NCBI GenBank assembly: GCA_963969495.1
Contig: OZ018323.1
Coordinates: forward strand, 69,589,920 to 69,653,919
Length of the DNA: 64,000 nucleotides
DNA from: Ceratothoa steindachneri
Lineage: Eukaryota > Arthropoda > Malacostraca > Isopoda > Cymothoidae
Direction: 5' to 3'
The first letter of the stretch is position 1. Every line of letters starts with the position of its first letter. Under the pieces are notes generated by a model. It was not told the origin of the DNA and searched no databases. It saw nothing but the letters and a program-made list of their open reading frames with translations. Positions 48,253 to 59,189 of the stretch are shown piece after piece. The position numbers were made by a program, and so were the translations under genes.

Positions 48253-48564
48253 TTAAGGGAGAAGAATGAAACCTTGTGGAACGCCTCCTAAGGTGGCGGC
48301 AGGCAGCTGATCGAAGTTAGCCCGATTATGTGTAGCGACCATCTCCCATTCTATGGAATTATATGGAGAAGGCAATAATAGCGGTTGACCATCATCAGTT
48401 GTGTGTAATTGGAGGCTGGAAGCGGCTAAGGAAAAAGAAGACCCGTGATCTCCCATGGAAAGCTTTGTTGATGCAATTTCGATTATCCAGCGAGACCCAA
48501 TCATATCATCTTTAGCGACCAACTCCGAGTCTCGGCGACACATTAAGGAGAACTCCACCCGCAT
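48253..48564 (-). CDS. Unrecognised open frame, 103 codons, possibly a gene fragment
   Basis: The minus-strand frame begins 'MRVEFSLMCRRDSELVAKDD' and ends 'GGVPQGFILLP'. Its composition is balanced (no repeat, no Ile/Tyr or Leu/Ser bias), unlike most frames in this window, and it lies in a non-repetitive patch between arrays. I cannot match it to a family. It is the kind of frame that could be an exon of a host or viral gene, or chance. The neighbouring plus-strand frames 47708-48013 and 48018-48233 are also unrecognised. Confidence 0.25.
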   Translation of the reverse strand: MRVEFSLMCRRDSELVAKDDMIGSRWIIEIASTKLSMGDHGSSFSLAASSLQLHTTDDGQPLLLPSPYNSIEWEMVATHNRANFDQLPAATLGGVPQGFILLP

Positions 48565-48599
48565 ATTTCCATTAGGGGTAGACAGTAGATGAGGTAGAG

Positions 48600-49880
48600 C
48601 GTATATGCGGTAGGTAGTTTATGAGATAGACACTAGATTGGATAGACCGTAGATGTGATAGACATTTTGAGGTAGACAATTTATGTGGTCGACAGTAGAT
48701 GCAGATAGATTAGATAGACCATAGATGTGGTACGCAATTTGGTGGTAGATAGTAGATGCAGTATACACTAGTTTTGTAGACAGTAGAAGTGGTAGACAAT
48801 TTATGTGGCAGCCATTAAATGCAATAAACACTAGATTGGGTAGACAGTAGATTTGTTAAATAGTTTTAAGAGGTAGACGTTTATGAAATAGAGATTAAAT
48901 GTGGTAGACAATTACTGTAGTAGATAGTCGATGCGGGGAAAAATTGTGGGGGATAGATAATAGATGAAGTGTACGGTGGGTGCGTTAAACAGCAGTTAGT
49001 GAGACAGTAGATGCGTTATTCAATAAAATGGATATATATTAGATGAATTACAAGTAGATGGGATAGAGGGTAGATGGAAAAATATAGTGTAGTAGACTGG
49101 CGATGTTGTATAGAGTAGATCAGGTAGATGCTAGATGGGTGAGAGATTACACACATGGTATATTGACTCGACTTGGCAGTAGATTGGGTAGAAAATAAAT
49201 GCAGCGTGTGGTAGATATTGAGTGCTTTATAAAAGATGATGGGGTTATAGATAATAAATGGAGCCCACATCACATGAGCTAAACGGTAGTTGGTAGACCT
49301 GTAGAAAATAGAGATGGTAATATATGGAGATAATAGAGAGAGTAGAGAGAAAATAACGTTGAAAGTAACTGGAGCAAACAGTAGAAGGATGGAAAGTACT
49401 TTGGTAGACGGTTCATGCGGTACTAAATAGGAAAGAAAATAAATCAGTGAGAGAGTAAACGTGGTAGATTGCACAGGTGGTATACAGTAGAGGATGGTGA
49501 CAGTAGATGAACTGATTATTAGACAGGGCAGACAGTACATTATTATGCATTAAATGGTCTATTTAGTAGATGGGTAAAAATTACATTTAGTATACAGTAA
49601 ATACGAGAGACAGAAGAACGGTACATGAACAGTAGATGGGCTAATTCGTAGACAGGGCCAAATTTACATGGAGTAGAAAATTAGATGTGGAGGGCAGTAT
49701 TTATCGCCTAATTAGTAGAAGTAGAAAGTGCATGGAGTAGAAAATAAATGCGCCAAACAGTAGATTGACTAATTAGTAGACGGGGTATAAAGTGCATGAA
49801 ACAGACAGTAGGTCTGGGGAGAAATAGATGTAATAAACGGTATATGTTCAAATATCTACCTCCATCCACTGCGAACAAAC
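48600..49880. repeat. Degenerate satellite of 'gtagacagtagatg' units, ~1.3 kb
   Basis: 'gtagacagtagatgtggtag' and 'acaatttatg' variants recur roughly every 25-30 bases. The Ile/Tyr/Ser/Leu-rich minus-strand frame at 49016-49540 is a by-product. Confidence 0.88.
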
Positions 49881-49989
49881 CACCATTCGTCACCTACCAT
49901 CTACCAGTGTGGCTGAAGACAGACGCCCTAAGCACCCACCTGACTTCGTTGGATTACATTTATTAAACAACCCGGACAAGGAGTTGATA

Positions 49990-50850
49990 ATCAAGGACTA
50001 AGTTCGTACAATGAACCCTGGGACTCAATAGTACGAACCCTACCTGACAGAGCCCTCCATCAAATCCCATAGAACCACTCCACAATTTAACTTCACCCGA
50101 CAATGAACCTCATATTAACCCCACCAATCAAACTCACGATTCAACCCTACCCACACCAGAACACCACCCACTCTTCAAACCCACCAGCAGAACCCCACTC
50201 GACAATCACCACACCTTAAACCTCTAAAATCTAACCCACTATTTAACCCCACCGAAAAAACTATATTAACCCCATTACCCCCACCTCCATCCCCCTATAA
50301 ACAAGAAACCCTCTTTCCATCCTTTAATCCTCCTCTCTTGTCTGGAGGGGGGTACCATTAATCCACCTCTACCTCACCCCCACACTACACCTCACTAATC
50401 ACCTCAGGACGACAGGAACCCCACATCACACCCCACTAATTCAACCCCATTGCCCACACGGACGGAACCCAACGCCCCCACTCCCCATAAAAACCAGTAA
50501 GACCATTCCTTTAAATACCCGATAAGACCCTTTAAATACCTGATCGGACCCTTCAATAAGACTCCTCGACCGTACTCAATGCCTAAACGAGCTGCCCCCA
50601 AACCTGTATCAGATGGGGGTATTAGAATAGGAAGGGGGTAGAGGGTAAGGGAGATTGAAGGGGGAGCGATTAAAGTTAGTAGTGGGCTGGGTGGGTTGCA
50701 AGGTTAGGAGGGGTTGAGAGTCTGAGGGGGAGAATGGGGAAGTGGGGTGGAGCTAGTGGGATGGAGGGGATGGAACGTGTTGGGGAGGAAACTGGGGTAG
50801 TGGGGGGGAGAGGTGATATTGAGAGGGAATGAGCGATTGGAGAAATAACG
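49990..50850. repeat. C-rich degenerate repeat that switches to G-rich at ~50610
   Basis: 49990-50600 is full of 'aaccccac', 'caccccac' and 'ctacctcac' words. From 50610 to 50830 the same words appear as complements ('gtggggt', 'agggggag'). This suggests an inverted join within one array. Confidence 0.65.
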
Positions 50851-50879
50851 AATTGAATTAATTTTGTAATTAATGCCAA

Positions 50880-51162
50880 CTCAAAATTTATTAATCCATT
50901 AAAATGAAGGATAACCGATGCTTATCCGATTACCATGTTAACGCAAAAAAATATTGATCAACTAATTATAATCTTTATAGAGATGAAACATATCTGGTTA
51001 CCATGACGACAAAACGATATAATCTTTTGTAAATTAATAATCCTTTAAAATGATAGCCTATGCTTATCGGGTTACTCTATTTAAAATTAATGCTCTATTA
51101 AAGATAAATTTCATTTTATTACCATGAGAACGCAATTGACCCCATCTCTTATCAATTAATAA
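50880..51162. repeat. Degenerate ~70-bp repeat, left part
   Basis: Units contain 'attaataatccattaaaatg' and 'ggttaccatgacgacaaaac'. The same array continues at 54026-54480 beyond the inserted element. Confidence 0.75.
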
Positions 51163-54025
51163 CACTGGTCTGCGTCAAAAATGTACCTTAGGTTTTCTAT
51201 AGTGTTTCTTAATAAAATTGACCTCCTAAATCCGAATCTGTCATCCGTTTTTCTCTATCACCTCCAGTTTTTGCGATACAGGGGGTGATAATAATTTTAT
51301 AGTTTATACATCTCCTATATTACATCAAATTTCAATAGTTTTTGCACTGCTCTATTCGCAGTAAATTTTGTGTACATTTTAAGTAATTATGCAAATAGGT
51401 TTATATTTTGCAGGTTAAAAATTGCTTAGCATTATAATAATAAGAATAATAATAATAGTGGTTGAGTTAAAAATGAACAGAAAATGTAAGAATAGCTCCG
51501 ACAGATTTTGCTATGTTTGCGGCAAAGTGACTTTTCCCGAGCAGCAAAGTACAATCCCTCCTGTAATTAAATCTTTGTATCATGCATATGTTGGAGTAAG
51601 GCTAAGAGATCAAGATAAAAGTTTTGCACCACATATCTGCTGCAAGGGATGCTACATAAGTTTAAGACGCTGGAGTCAGGGCGAACAGAAGTCCCTCTCT
51701 TTTGGTGTTCCCATGGTGTGTGTGGAGAGATGGCAAGGACCACACTACGGACTGCTATTTTTGCATGACAAATCTTAAAGGTGAGCATTATTTCAAGTAT
51801 TTAAGCTTTTTGTATTATACTGGCTCCTGAAAATTTCATTATAGCTCACTTCAGCATGAACATATCCTTTACTAAACATTTATGTACTATCTGCAACTCC
51901 AAATCAATTCCTTTATGTAATATGCAATTATATTTTCCACAGGTATAAATAAGAAGAATAAACATAGTGTGGCATATCCGGATGTTCCTTCTGCCATCAA
52001 ACCCCTGCCCCATGGCCCAGGAATTCCTATACCTTCTCCCCCTCAACATATAGAGGTACATGAAGAGATTAATATGGAAGTTGACCAAGATTATGACACA
52101 TCTGAGTCTTATCAGGTTTCCACACATGATATGGTCGCAAGACCATTCATTCAAGTTCAGTTAAATGACCTGACCAGGGATCTGGGGGTTTCAAAGGCGA
52201 ACACACAACTTCTTGGCTCTCGACTTCGTGAAAGTAATCTTCTCGCTTAAGAAACAACATTTAGGGGGGTACAGAAATAGAGAACAAGAGTTTCGAAGCT
52301 ATTTTTTACAGCATTCTTCCAGCTCTTTAGTATACTGCGCCAATATTAAAGGACTTGTTGAGGCCCTTGGAATTCCCTACAACCCATTAGAATGGAGACT
52401 GTTCATAGATTCCTCCAATAGAAGTTTAAAAGCTGTGTTACTGAATATTGATAACAAGATAGCTTCCGTTCCTATAGGCCATTCAATCCAACTTACTGAA
52501 AGTTATGAAAATATGAAAAAATTGCTGGATGCAATAAATTACTCTAGCTATAAGTGGAGGATATGTGGTGACTTAAAGGTAAGATCATTTTACACTTGGC
52601 ATTTCTAAGCTTTTTCATATTGACATTTTCATTTTTAATTGTTAATACTTGTATACACCTTTTGGTCAACTTACATTTTACAAGAATTCAAATCTGGAAA
52701 TCATGAGTCATTTTTGAGTTATATTTTTTGTTGAAGTGTGTCCCTATAGGTTAATGCATCCTATTGGGTTGATGGGGAACTTATCCAAATTGAGAAGGTA
52801 TACAACACAACTCAATAAACTTAAAATAAGATGTACATATATCCAACTAGTTCCAATACGATGATTTAATGCATCGGCATACAGGATTTTTCAGTACATA
52901 TTCATATTCTTATTGTTTTAAGAAATATTACTTTGAATCTGTTTTTAGAAATATTACACTGAATTTACATACCGAGCTAAATTTTTTTCAGGTAGTGTCT
53001 CTTACGCTTGGGACGCAAACAGGCTACACGAAGCATCCCTGTTTCCTATGTTTATGGGACAGTCGTGCAGATAGTATGCATTATGAGAAGAAGGTTTGGC
53101 CTCCACGAGAAGCATCTAGAATTAGATCAAACAATGTGATAGCTGAACCTTTAGTGCCTCCTCAAAAAATACTCCTCCCTCCACTGCATATAATGAAAAA
53201 TTATGTCAAAACCCTTAATAAAGTAGGCCAAGCTTTTAAATTTCTTCTTCAAAAATTCCCACAAATCAGTGACGCTAAGCTCCATGGGGTAATTTTTGAT
53301 GGACTTCAAATCAAGAACTTGATCAGCAATTTGATGCATCAATGAAGGACATAGAAAAAGATGCCTGGAAAGCTTTCAAAGCTCCAGTTAACAATTTTCT
53401 AGGCAATGAAAGAAGCCTAGAAGAATATGTTGCCCTGGTCAATCAGCTCTTAACAAGTCTCAAACATTTGGGAGCTCGAATGTCTATAAAGATACACTTT
53501 TTACAGTCCCATCTGGATTATTTTCCCGACAACTGCGGGGATTACAGTAAATAACAGGGGAAAAGATTCCACCAGGACATAAAAACAATGGAATCCAGGT
53601 ACCAGTGTAAATGGAACGGAAACATGTTTGCTGACTACTGTTGGTGTTTGAAGCGTGATGCACCAGATGACAGGCACAAACGAAAATCGTCAAGGGCGTC
53701 TGTTCTTCGAAATTATAATTATTTTCTTTATTATGTTGCATTCTTTTATTTTTTGTTTATTAAAAGAATTATAGTTTACATACGTGTATTCCTGTTTATA
53801 TGATATAACAGTAATAATGCATTATTAGATAGAGAAAGGTTTTTTTTTTTTAAATTCAGAAAAAAATGAGGTAATCTCAATGAAAATGGTGTATGCTGTA
53901 CTGAGAAAATCTGACCTGATTGAACAAATATACATTCATTTTTGAGGGCAGGAGGTTGGATTCATTAAGAAACCACAAAGAAATCCTGGGGAACATAAAT
54001 TTTTTTTTTCAAACGCAGGCCTGTG
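51163..54025 (+). mobile_element. DNA transposon with CAC termini and 3-bp duplication (CMC-like), 2863 bp
   Basis: Terminal repeats are CACTGGTCTGCGT on the left and, read inward, CACAGGCCTGCGT on the right (11 of 13). Weaker similarity extends some 70 bases further in ('gtttcttaat', 'acctcct'). Both sides are flanked by TAA (51160-51162 and 54026-54028). Removing the element and one TAA rejoins 'aattaataa' to 'tctattaaatg', matching the repeat unit at 51030-51050. CAC ends and a 3-bp (TWA) duplication fit the CMC superfamily (EnSpm/CACTA-Chapaev3); I infer the superfamily from these and from the protein. Confidence 0.82.
51473..53803 (+). pseudogene. Spliced transposase-like gene of the CMC-like element, broken
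   Basis: Exon 1 from ATG 51473: zinc-type pairs 'CYVCGKVTFP' and 'HICCKGCYISL', then 'DCYFCMTNLK' at its end. Intron 1 is 51781-51942 (GT..AG). Exon 2: 'HSVAYPDVPSAIKPLPHGPG', 'LLGSRLRE', 'PLEWRLFIDSSNRSLKAVLL' and 'WRICGDLK'. Intron 2 is 52579-52991 (GT..AG). Exon 3 continues 'VVSLTLGTQTGYTKHPCFLC', 'LPPLHI', 'IHFLQSHLDYFPD' and 'RFHQDIKTMESRYQ'. Candidate acidic residues are Asp in FIDSS, Asp in GDLK and Glu/His around RFHQD, with a C-x2-C and paired His as in CMC enzymes. Lesions: an extra TG near 51718, TAA at 52248, a shift at a G-run near 52266, a shift near 53320, TAA at 53552. I remember this protein as a widespread 'uncharacterized' arthropod family. Confidence 0.78.
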
Positions 54026-54480
54026 TAATCTATTAAATGATTAAGTTCATCTTGTTACCATGAAACGTGAAAAATAATATTTTTAATTAATAATCAATTA
54101 AATTGGGGAATATTTGGTGAGCATGTTACCATGATTAGCGAAATATTAATGTATATGATCAATCCAGAAACAATTAGTACATAATGTTCATCTTGTTACC
54201 TTGACGACGTCAAAGTAGGGTTTTGTATCAATTAATAATCCATTCAAATTGTTGTTCTTTGATCTTGTTTAGTGAGTTCACAAATATCCGTTTATAATTC
54301 ATAATATATTAAAATTAACGTTCCTCTGGTTACCATCACAACTAGGAAGATATTGTTTTTAAGAGTTTGTCAAGAAATTAATATAATTTTTAAAAGAATT
54401 GAAGAATATTTCTTAGATTTGTTCGAATTGTTCCAAATTTACTCTCAGTTGTTTAAAGATAACTCTAGTAATTCCTTAAC
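54026..54480. repeat. Degenerate ~70-bp repeat, right part
   Basis: Continues the array at 50880-51162: 'cttgttaccatgaaacgtg', 'attaataatcaattaaattg', 'ggttaccatcacaac'. Confidence 0.75.
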
Positions 54481-55080
54481 CTGTTTTTAAGCTGTAGGAA
54501 TGTTAGTCCTTTTTAAAACTAGCAATGCCTAGGCCTTTTTAAAGCTAGCAATGCCTAGGTCTGTTTTTAACGTGTCGGGATGTCTAAGCTTTTTTAAAAC
54601 TAGCAATGCCTAGGCCTTTTTAAAGCTAGCAATGTCTAGGTTTATTTTTAACATGTGGGTAATATCTAGGCCTTTTCAAAATTAGCAATGCCTAGGTCTG
54701 TTTTTAAAGTATCGGGATGTCTAATCCTTTTTAAGAACTAACAATGCCTACGCCTTTTTAAAGCTAGCAATGCTTAGGTTTGTTTCTAACGTGTCGGGAT
54801 GTCTAAGCCTTTTTAAAAATAACAATGCCTACGCCTTTTTAAAGCTAGCAATGCCTAGGTCTGTTTTTAGCGTGTCGAGATGTCTAAGCCTGTTTAAAAC
54901 TTGCAATGCCTAGGCCTTTTTAAAACTAGCTATGCCTAGGTTTATTTTTAACGTGTGGGTAATATCTAGCCCTTTTCAAAACTAGCAATGCCTAGGTCTG
55001 TTTTTAAAGTATCGGGATGTCTAATCCTTTTTAAAAACTAACAATGCCTAGGTCTTTTTTAAGCTAAAAAAATCATAGAT
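54481..55080. repeat. Three-part repeat with an exact 300-bp higher-order period
   Basis: Basic subunits of 26-31 bases: 'tttttaaaactagcaatgcc', 'tttttaaagctagcaatgcc', 'tttttaacgtgtcgggatgt'. The stretch 54541-54755 is repeated at 54841-55055 with no net indel, so the higher-order period is exactly 300 bp. Confidence 0.93.
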
Positions 55081-55104
55081 CTTTTGTATAATAAAAAAAA
55101 TAGC

Positions 55105-55142
55105 GTTACTGTTTGGTTCTATTTGGTATTGTCGTAGCATTG
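55105..55142. repeat. Fragment of the 'tactgtttggtac' array left of Transib
   Basis: 'tactgtttggttctatttgg' and 'tattgtcgtagca' match the array at 61312-62160. The Transib element split one array into two. Confidence 0.7.
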
Positions 55143-55149
55143 CACAGTG
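55143..55149 (+). promoter_or_regulatory. RSS-like heptamer CACAGTG at the Transib terminus
   Basis: Identical to the V(D)J recombination signal heptamer, which derives from Transib-type ends. It would be the transposase cleavage site. Confidence 0.8.
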
Positions 55150-55341
55150 GGCCAGAAGTGGGACAAAAGTCAAGAAATAAAGTTTATAAAATAGCATTTT
55201 TACAAGTTTTGATTTCTTTCCTAATGTTTAACAATATCCTTTCTCATGAATAAACTTGCCTGAGTTCAATCTGTTGGCAAACAGAACGAGTCAAGCTTGA
55301 TGATACATGATCAGTCCTGATTTACTGAAGCAAGTTGCAGA

Positions 55342-55349
55342 GTTGTGAG
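55342..55349. repeat. Left target duplication of hAT 2 (imperfect)
   Basis: GTTGTGAG here and GTCATGAG at 58831-58838 match at 6 of 8 positions, the expected length for hAT. Confidence 0.65.
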
Positions 55350-58300
55350 CAAGATTGGCAAGGTAATTTTTTCCCACTTTTGTTTTGCCCGGGAAAAACT
55401 GGGTAAAACTGGGTAAAACTGATTTTTTTTGTGAAAAACTAGTAAAAAGGTTAAAAAAGGAAGAATTGAACTATTAATTGATTACTAATAAATTTATACA
55501 CTTAGGTTTGATATATTTACTATATTAGAACAGATAGACTAAACTATATACCTGTAGCTTCATAATAATATTGATAATATATTAGTTGGCGTAACATAGG
55601 TGTTCATTAGTAGTTGTAAAAATTAAACGATGCCCACAACAAACAAAGATACACATAATTCTGATTATCAGAAATCCACGAATTCATTAAGGTCATCCTC
55701 TAAATATCTAGAAGTTGATTGACATGTGCTTTCACTTATGATGCTATTATTGTCTTCATTATCTTTTGGTTCCTTCCATCCAAAGTGCCTGTATACGCGA
55801 ATGAGCTTAGCAACACTTTTATTGTTGAGTCTGTATCTTAACTTTGTATGGATAAGGCCTGCTGTGCTGAACAACCTCTCAATCCCAGCACTAGAAGGTC
55901 GACATGATGAAATAGATAACATCAAGGACCAGAATTTTTTAACTAGATCTAATGAATAAACTTTTATCATAGACTGCCAATATTTTTGAGGTAATAATTC
56001 GCTCAGAGATTTCTGGAAAGCTATGTTTGGAAATATTGTCTTCTGTCTCATATGCTGCCAGGACAACCATTAAATTTTCGTCCAAATGATCGGAAAAACA
56101 ATATCTTGTTGTTTGTCCGTTAAAGCAATCCATTTTTCATTATTTTCAATGGCATCTCGTCTTCGGTGATCAATTAAATAACCAAGGAGGTGTTGTGGAG
56201 GTACAACTTCATTGAACCTTCTCTTTATTTCAGTTCTTATTTCTTCATTGATGTTGCTATCTGCGATGAGATTAAGCCAAGAAGTAACAAAGTCTGACAG
56301 GTTGTTGTGATCATCCTGTCAATAAAATACAATATACAATGTATTTGAATGTTATTGATCTAGAAAAATATAATAAATATTACCTATATTAATTGTTATT
56401 AAACACACTTATTTACATTTTATTTATTTTCATATTTAGTTTTTCAATTGCTAATTACTGTAATATTTAAAAATTTATTTTAATCTCTAGAAATTGAATT
56501 AAATATTATTAAAGAAAATGCTTTACATGAGTAGAAAGAAGTAAGAGCCGGTTGTCAATATGATTGATGATATTTGTACTCATTTTATGAGCTTCTCTGT
56601 CCCGTATTTCTACATACTTCGGTTGATTTTTCACAAATGTTTCTAAGCAGTGATCTTTGACTGGACCATCTGCAATGAAATTATATTTATTGTAATCCCA
56701 TGCGATCATTCAACTATTGACAAGTTAATAAACTGTTTAAGATTTGGTTATTGTAATAATTTTTTTTAAGCAACCAGAAGTTACAATACTTTCTCAAAGT
56801 TTAACTAATGTTATCTTTAAACATGCGAAACATTTTGAAAATTAAGAGGTAATAGCAAGAATATGTTAACATGAAAATGTACATGCTGGGAATAAATAAA
56901 TATTTTTCCAACTTGATTACATTATTAATTAGGAATTAGAATCATGAATATACCTTGTATTACTATGGAGTTGTGGTAAGACACCACTCAATTCCTTCAA
57001 CCAACCTGCTGGCTGATGGTGATGACGGAAGTGCCTCTGAACATCCTTTATGGCAGCCAAAACTGGTGTTGGAGTTGCTACGCTTTCCACAAGATTCAAA
57101 TAATGTGTGCTACAACCATATGCTATTATAGTCGGCCTCCAGTCAACAAGCATCGGCAATTACATAAGTATATTTACATCTATAAATAAATAAAATCATA
57201 ATAACTTATACCTGCATATATGATGGTTGCTTTAAATAAATAAATATTTCAAAGAAAATGATTTTAGCTTTGGTTAGGAAACACTAATTACGAAGGAGTT
57301 TCGTTTTTGATTCATTATCTGACAGAAATCCAACAACAATTACTCCATACTCAGTCTGTCTGCTTTTAAAATGCTGATCTTTGCTAGTTCAAAACAATAG
57401 TCTGCAGTTTTTTTTCTGACTTCCTACACAGACACAATCAAGTGGATATGATTTTCCTCCACAATGTATAGTACTGACAATAATTGGATCATTGTGAATA
57501 TTAGACCACCCATCTTGTGAAACGACACACATTTTGTTTTTAAATAGTATCTTCATTTCTGTATTTACTTCTGCATAAGCTTCATCTAGCAGTGGACCAG
57601 CAAGCTGCTTCCTAGTTAGCACTCGACTGTGCTTCAGCCCACATCTTGTTTCTTCTAATGCATTTTGGAATGTATCGTCATCAGCAACTCGAAAAGGAAT
57701 ACGATTCTAGAAGTAAACAAAAATAATGAATTTTACTCTATTTTTCATAGAAAATTTAATGTATAGATATATTTTGGTGATCTTTTAAGCAAATCAAATT
57801 TCTAATTGAACTATAAATCGAAACTTATAATAGGAACTATATTAGCGATTTTTAATGCAGCTCCAGATAATCTAAAATATTGATAATAACAATACATAAT
57901 TTACCCTATTCTAAATCATGTTTAATTGGGAAACTTACCTTGTAGAAAAGTTGAGCCCACTTCCGTTGAATCACTTTAAATTTCTCATCACTTGTTGTCT
58001 GAAGAAATTCGTCAAATGATTAATAGTTCCTTTGTGTCTTCTATTTTTAATAACTTTTTGCCTTGAAATTACATCAGAATTACTACAAATATTCACTGGA
58101 GTTGAACAAATTTGTGAGTGGTGATTGAAGCCAGTATATCAGAATCAGACGTTTCTGAGAGGGATGCTGTTGAAACTGGTTGTGAGTTTTCAATTTCTCT
58201 CGTAGAACTTGTTTGATCATTGCTTTCATTTGTTACAATTATATCATCGGTGGTGCAGTTGACAATCCATAGGAGTAATGCTGCTTATATTAATTTTTTG

Positions 58301-58830
58301 GTTAGGATTAATAGCTTCGGCGTTTACAGATGGGAGTGAAGTGTTTACTGAACACTTTTAATGATGGTCTTTTACTCGATCGATTATTTTTGATATTATT
58401 CTTAAACAAATTTTGCAACGAACTTTATTGCTAGAAATATCTTCATATTCAGACCACAATGAGATCTTTGGCCGTCCACCAAGAATACCATGATTTCTCT
58501 GTAAATCTGTATTAAATATTCTAAAATAAAATGTAAAAAATATACAACATTAGTAGCTGAGGTAAAACCCCCCCAAAATAAATATAAAATTTCAAAATTT
58601 GGGACTAAATATTGCTAAAAATTCAAGTTGATAACGCTATGGAACCTATATAACAAAGACCACTGAGGCTGATTCTGTGATCTTATATTAATATTATACT
58701 TACATGAAATTTTATGTTTGAAATTTTTTTCCTGTTTTTCCCACTTTTACCCAGTTTTTCCCAGTTTTTCCTAGTTTTACCCGGAAAAAACTGGGTAAAA
58801 GGGTCAATAGGTTTTTCCCAACCAACCCTG
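55350..58830 (-). mobile_element. hAT DNA transposon 2, 3481 bp, nested in Transib
   Basis: Ends are CAAGATTGGCAAGG on the left and CAGGGTTGGTTGGG (read inward) on the right. Each is followed by several copies of 'gggaaaaactgggtaaaac'. The subterminal GGTAAAAC/GGGAAAAAC repeats at 55395-55430 and 58735-58800 are inverted relative to each other. The transposase is on the minus strand with introns. It lies between the Transib left end and the Transib start codon, so it inserted into Transib, not the reverse. Confidence 0.88.
55668..58480 (-). pseudogene. hAT transposase 2, multi-exon, broken
   Basis: Minus strand. An N-terminal BED-like finger 'KVRCKICLRIISKIIDRV' with 'KDHH' and a Cys (58350-58420) has an in-frame stop. 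The 'WAQLFYK' exon ends at a GTAAGT donor near 57950, and 'NRIPFRVADDDTFQNALE' resumes after an AG acceptor near 57705. The catalytic block 'VVSQDGWSNIHNDPIIV' lies near 57510. 'YGCSTHYLNLVESV' with the conserved Cys/His lies near 57100, and 'LPQLHSNTRYI' near 56960 (usually T-R-W; here Tyr). The C-terminal dimerisation domain 'RPSSAGIERLFSTAGLIHTK' lies near 55880. Further introns near 56720-56930 and 57170-57390 are likely but not all borders are clear. The family differs from hAT 1. Confidence 0.85.
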
Positions 58831-59189
58831 GTCATGAGACGTGTTGCTTCTTTCATTCTTACTTTCGTATCAGAAATAGGCACAACATATGGTAGGATAT
58901 CATTTCCTAACACTTAAAATAGTTAATTCACATTTGTAATGATATTTAATACAAGTAATGCTGTTGATAAAAATGCATAGTTTTTTAACAATATCTACCA
59001 TTTGAATTTTTAAATAAATAGCTGGCAAAAGTTTTCCTATGGAAAGCTGTAAACCTGACATGCATTTTTTATTTCATTTACATGTTAGGAACCTGTTTTA
59101 AGTAAAATAAATTGCTACTAACTGCTAGCAGGGAAAATATTAACATTATTCTATCCATTTCCAGATTTTCAAGGTTTATAATCAGTAGA

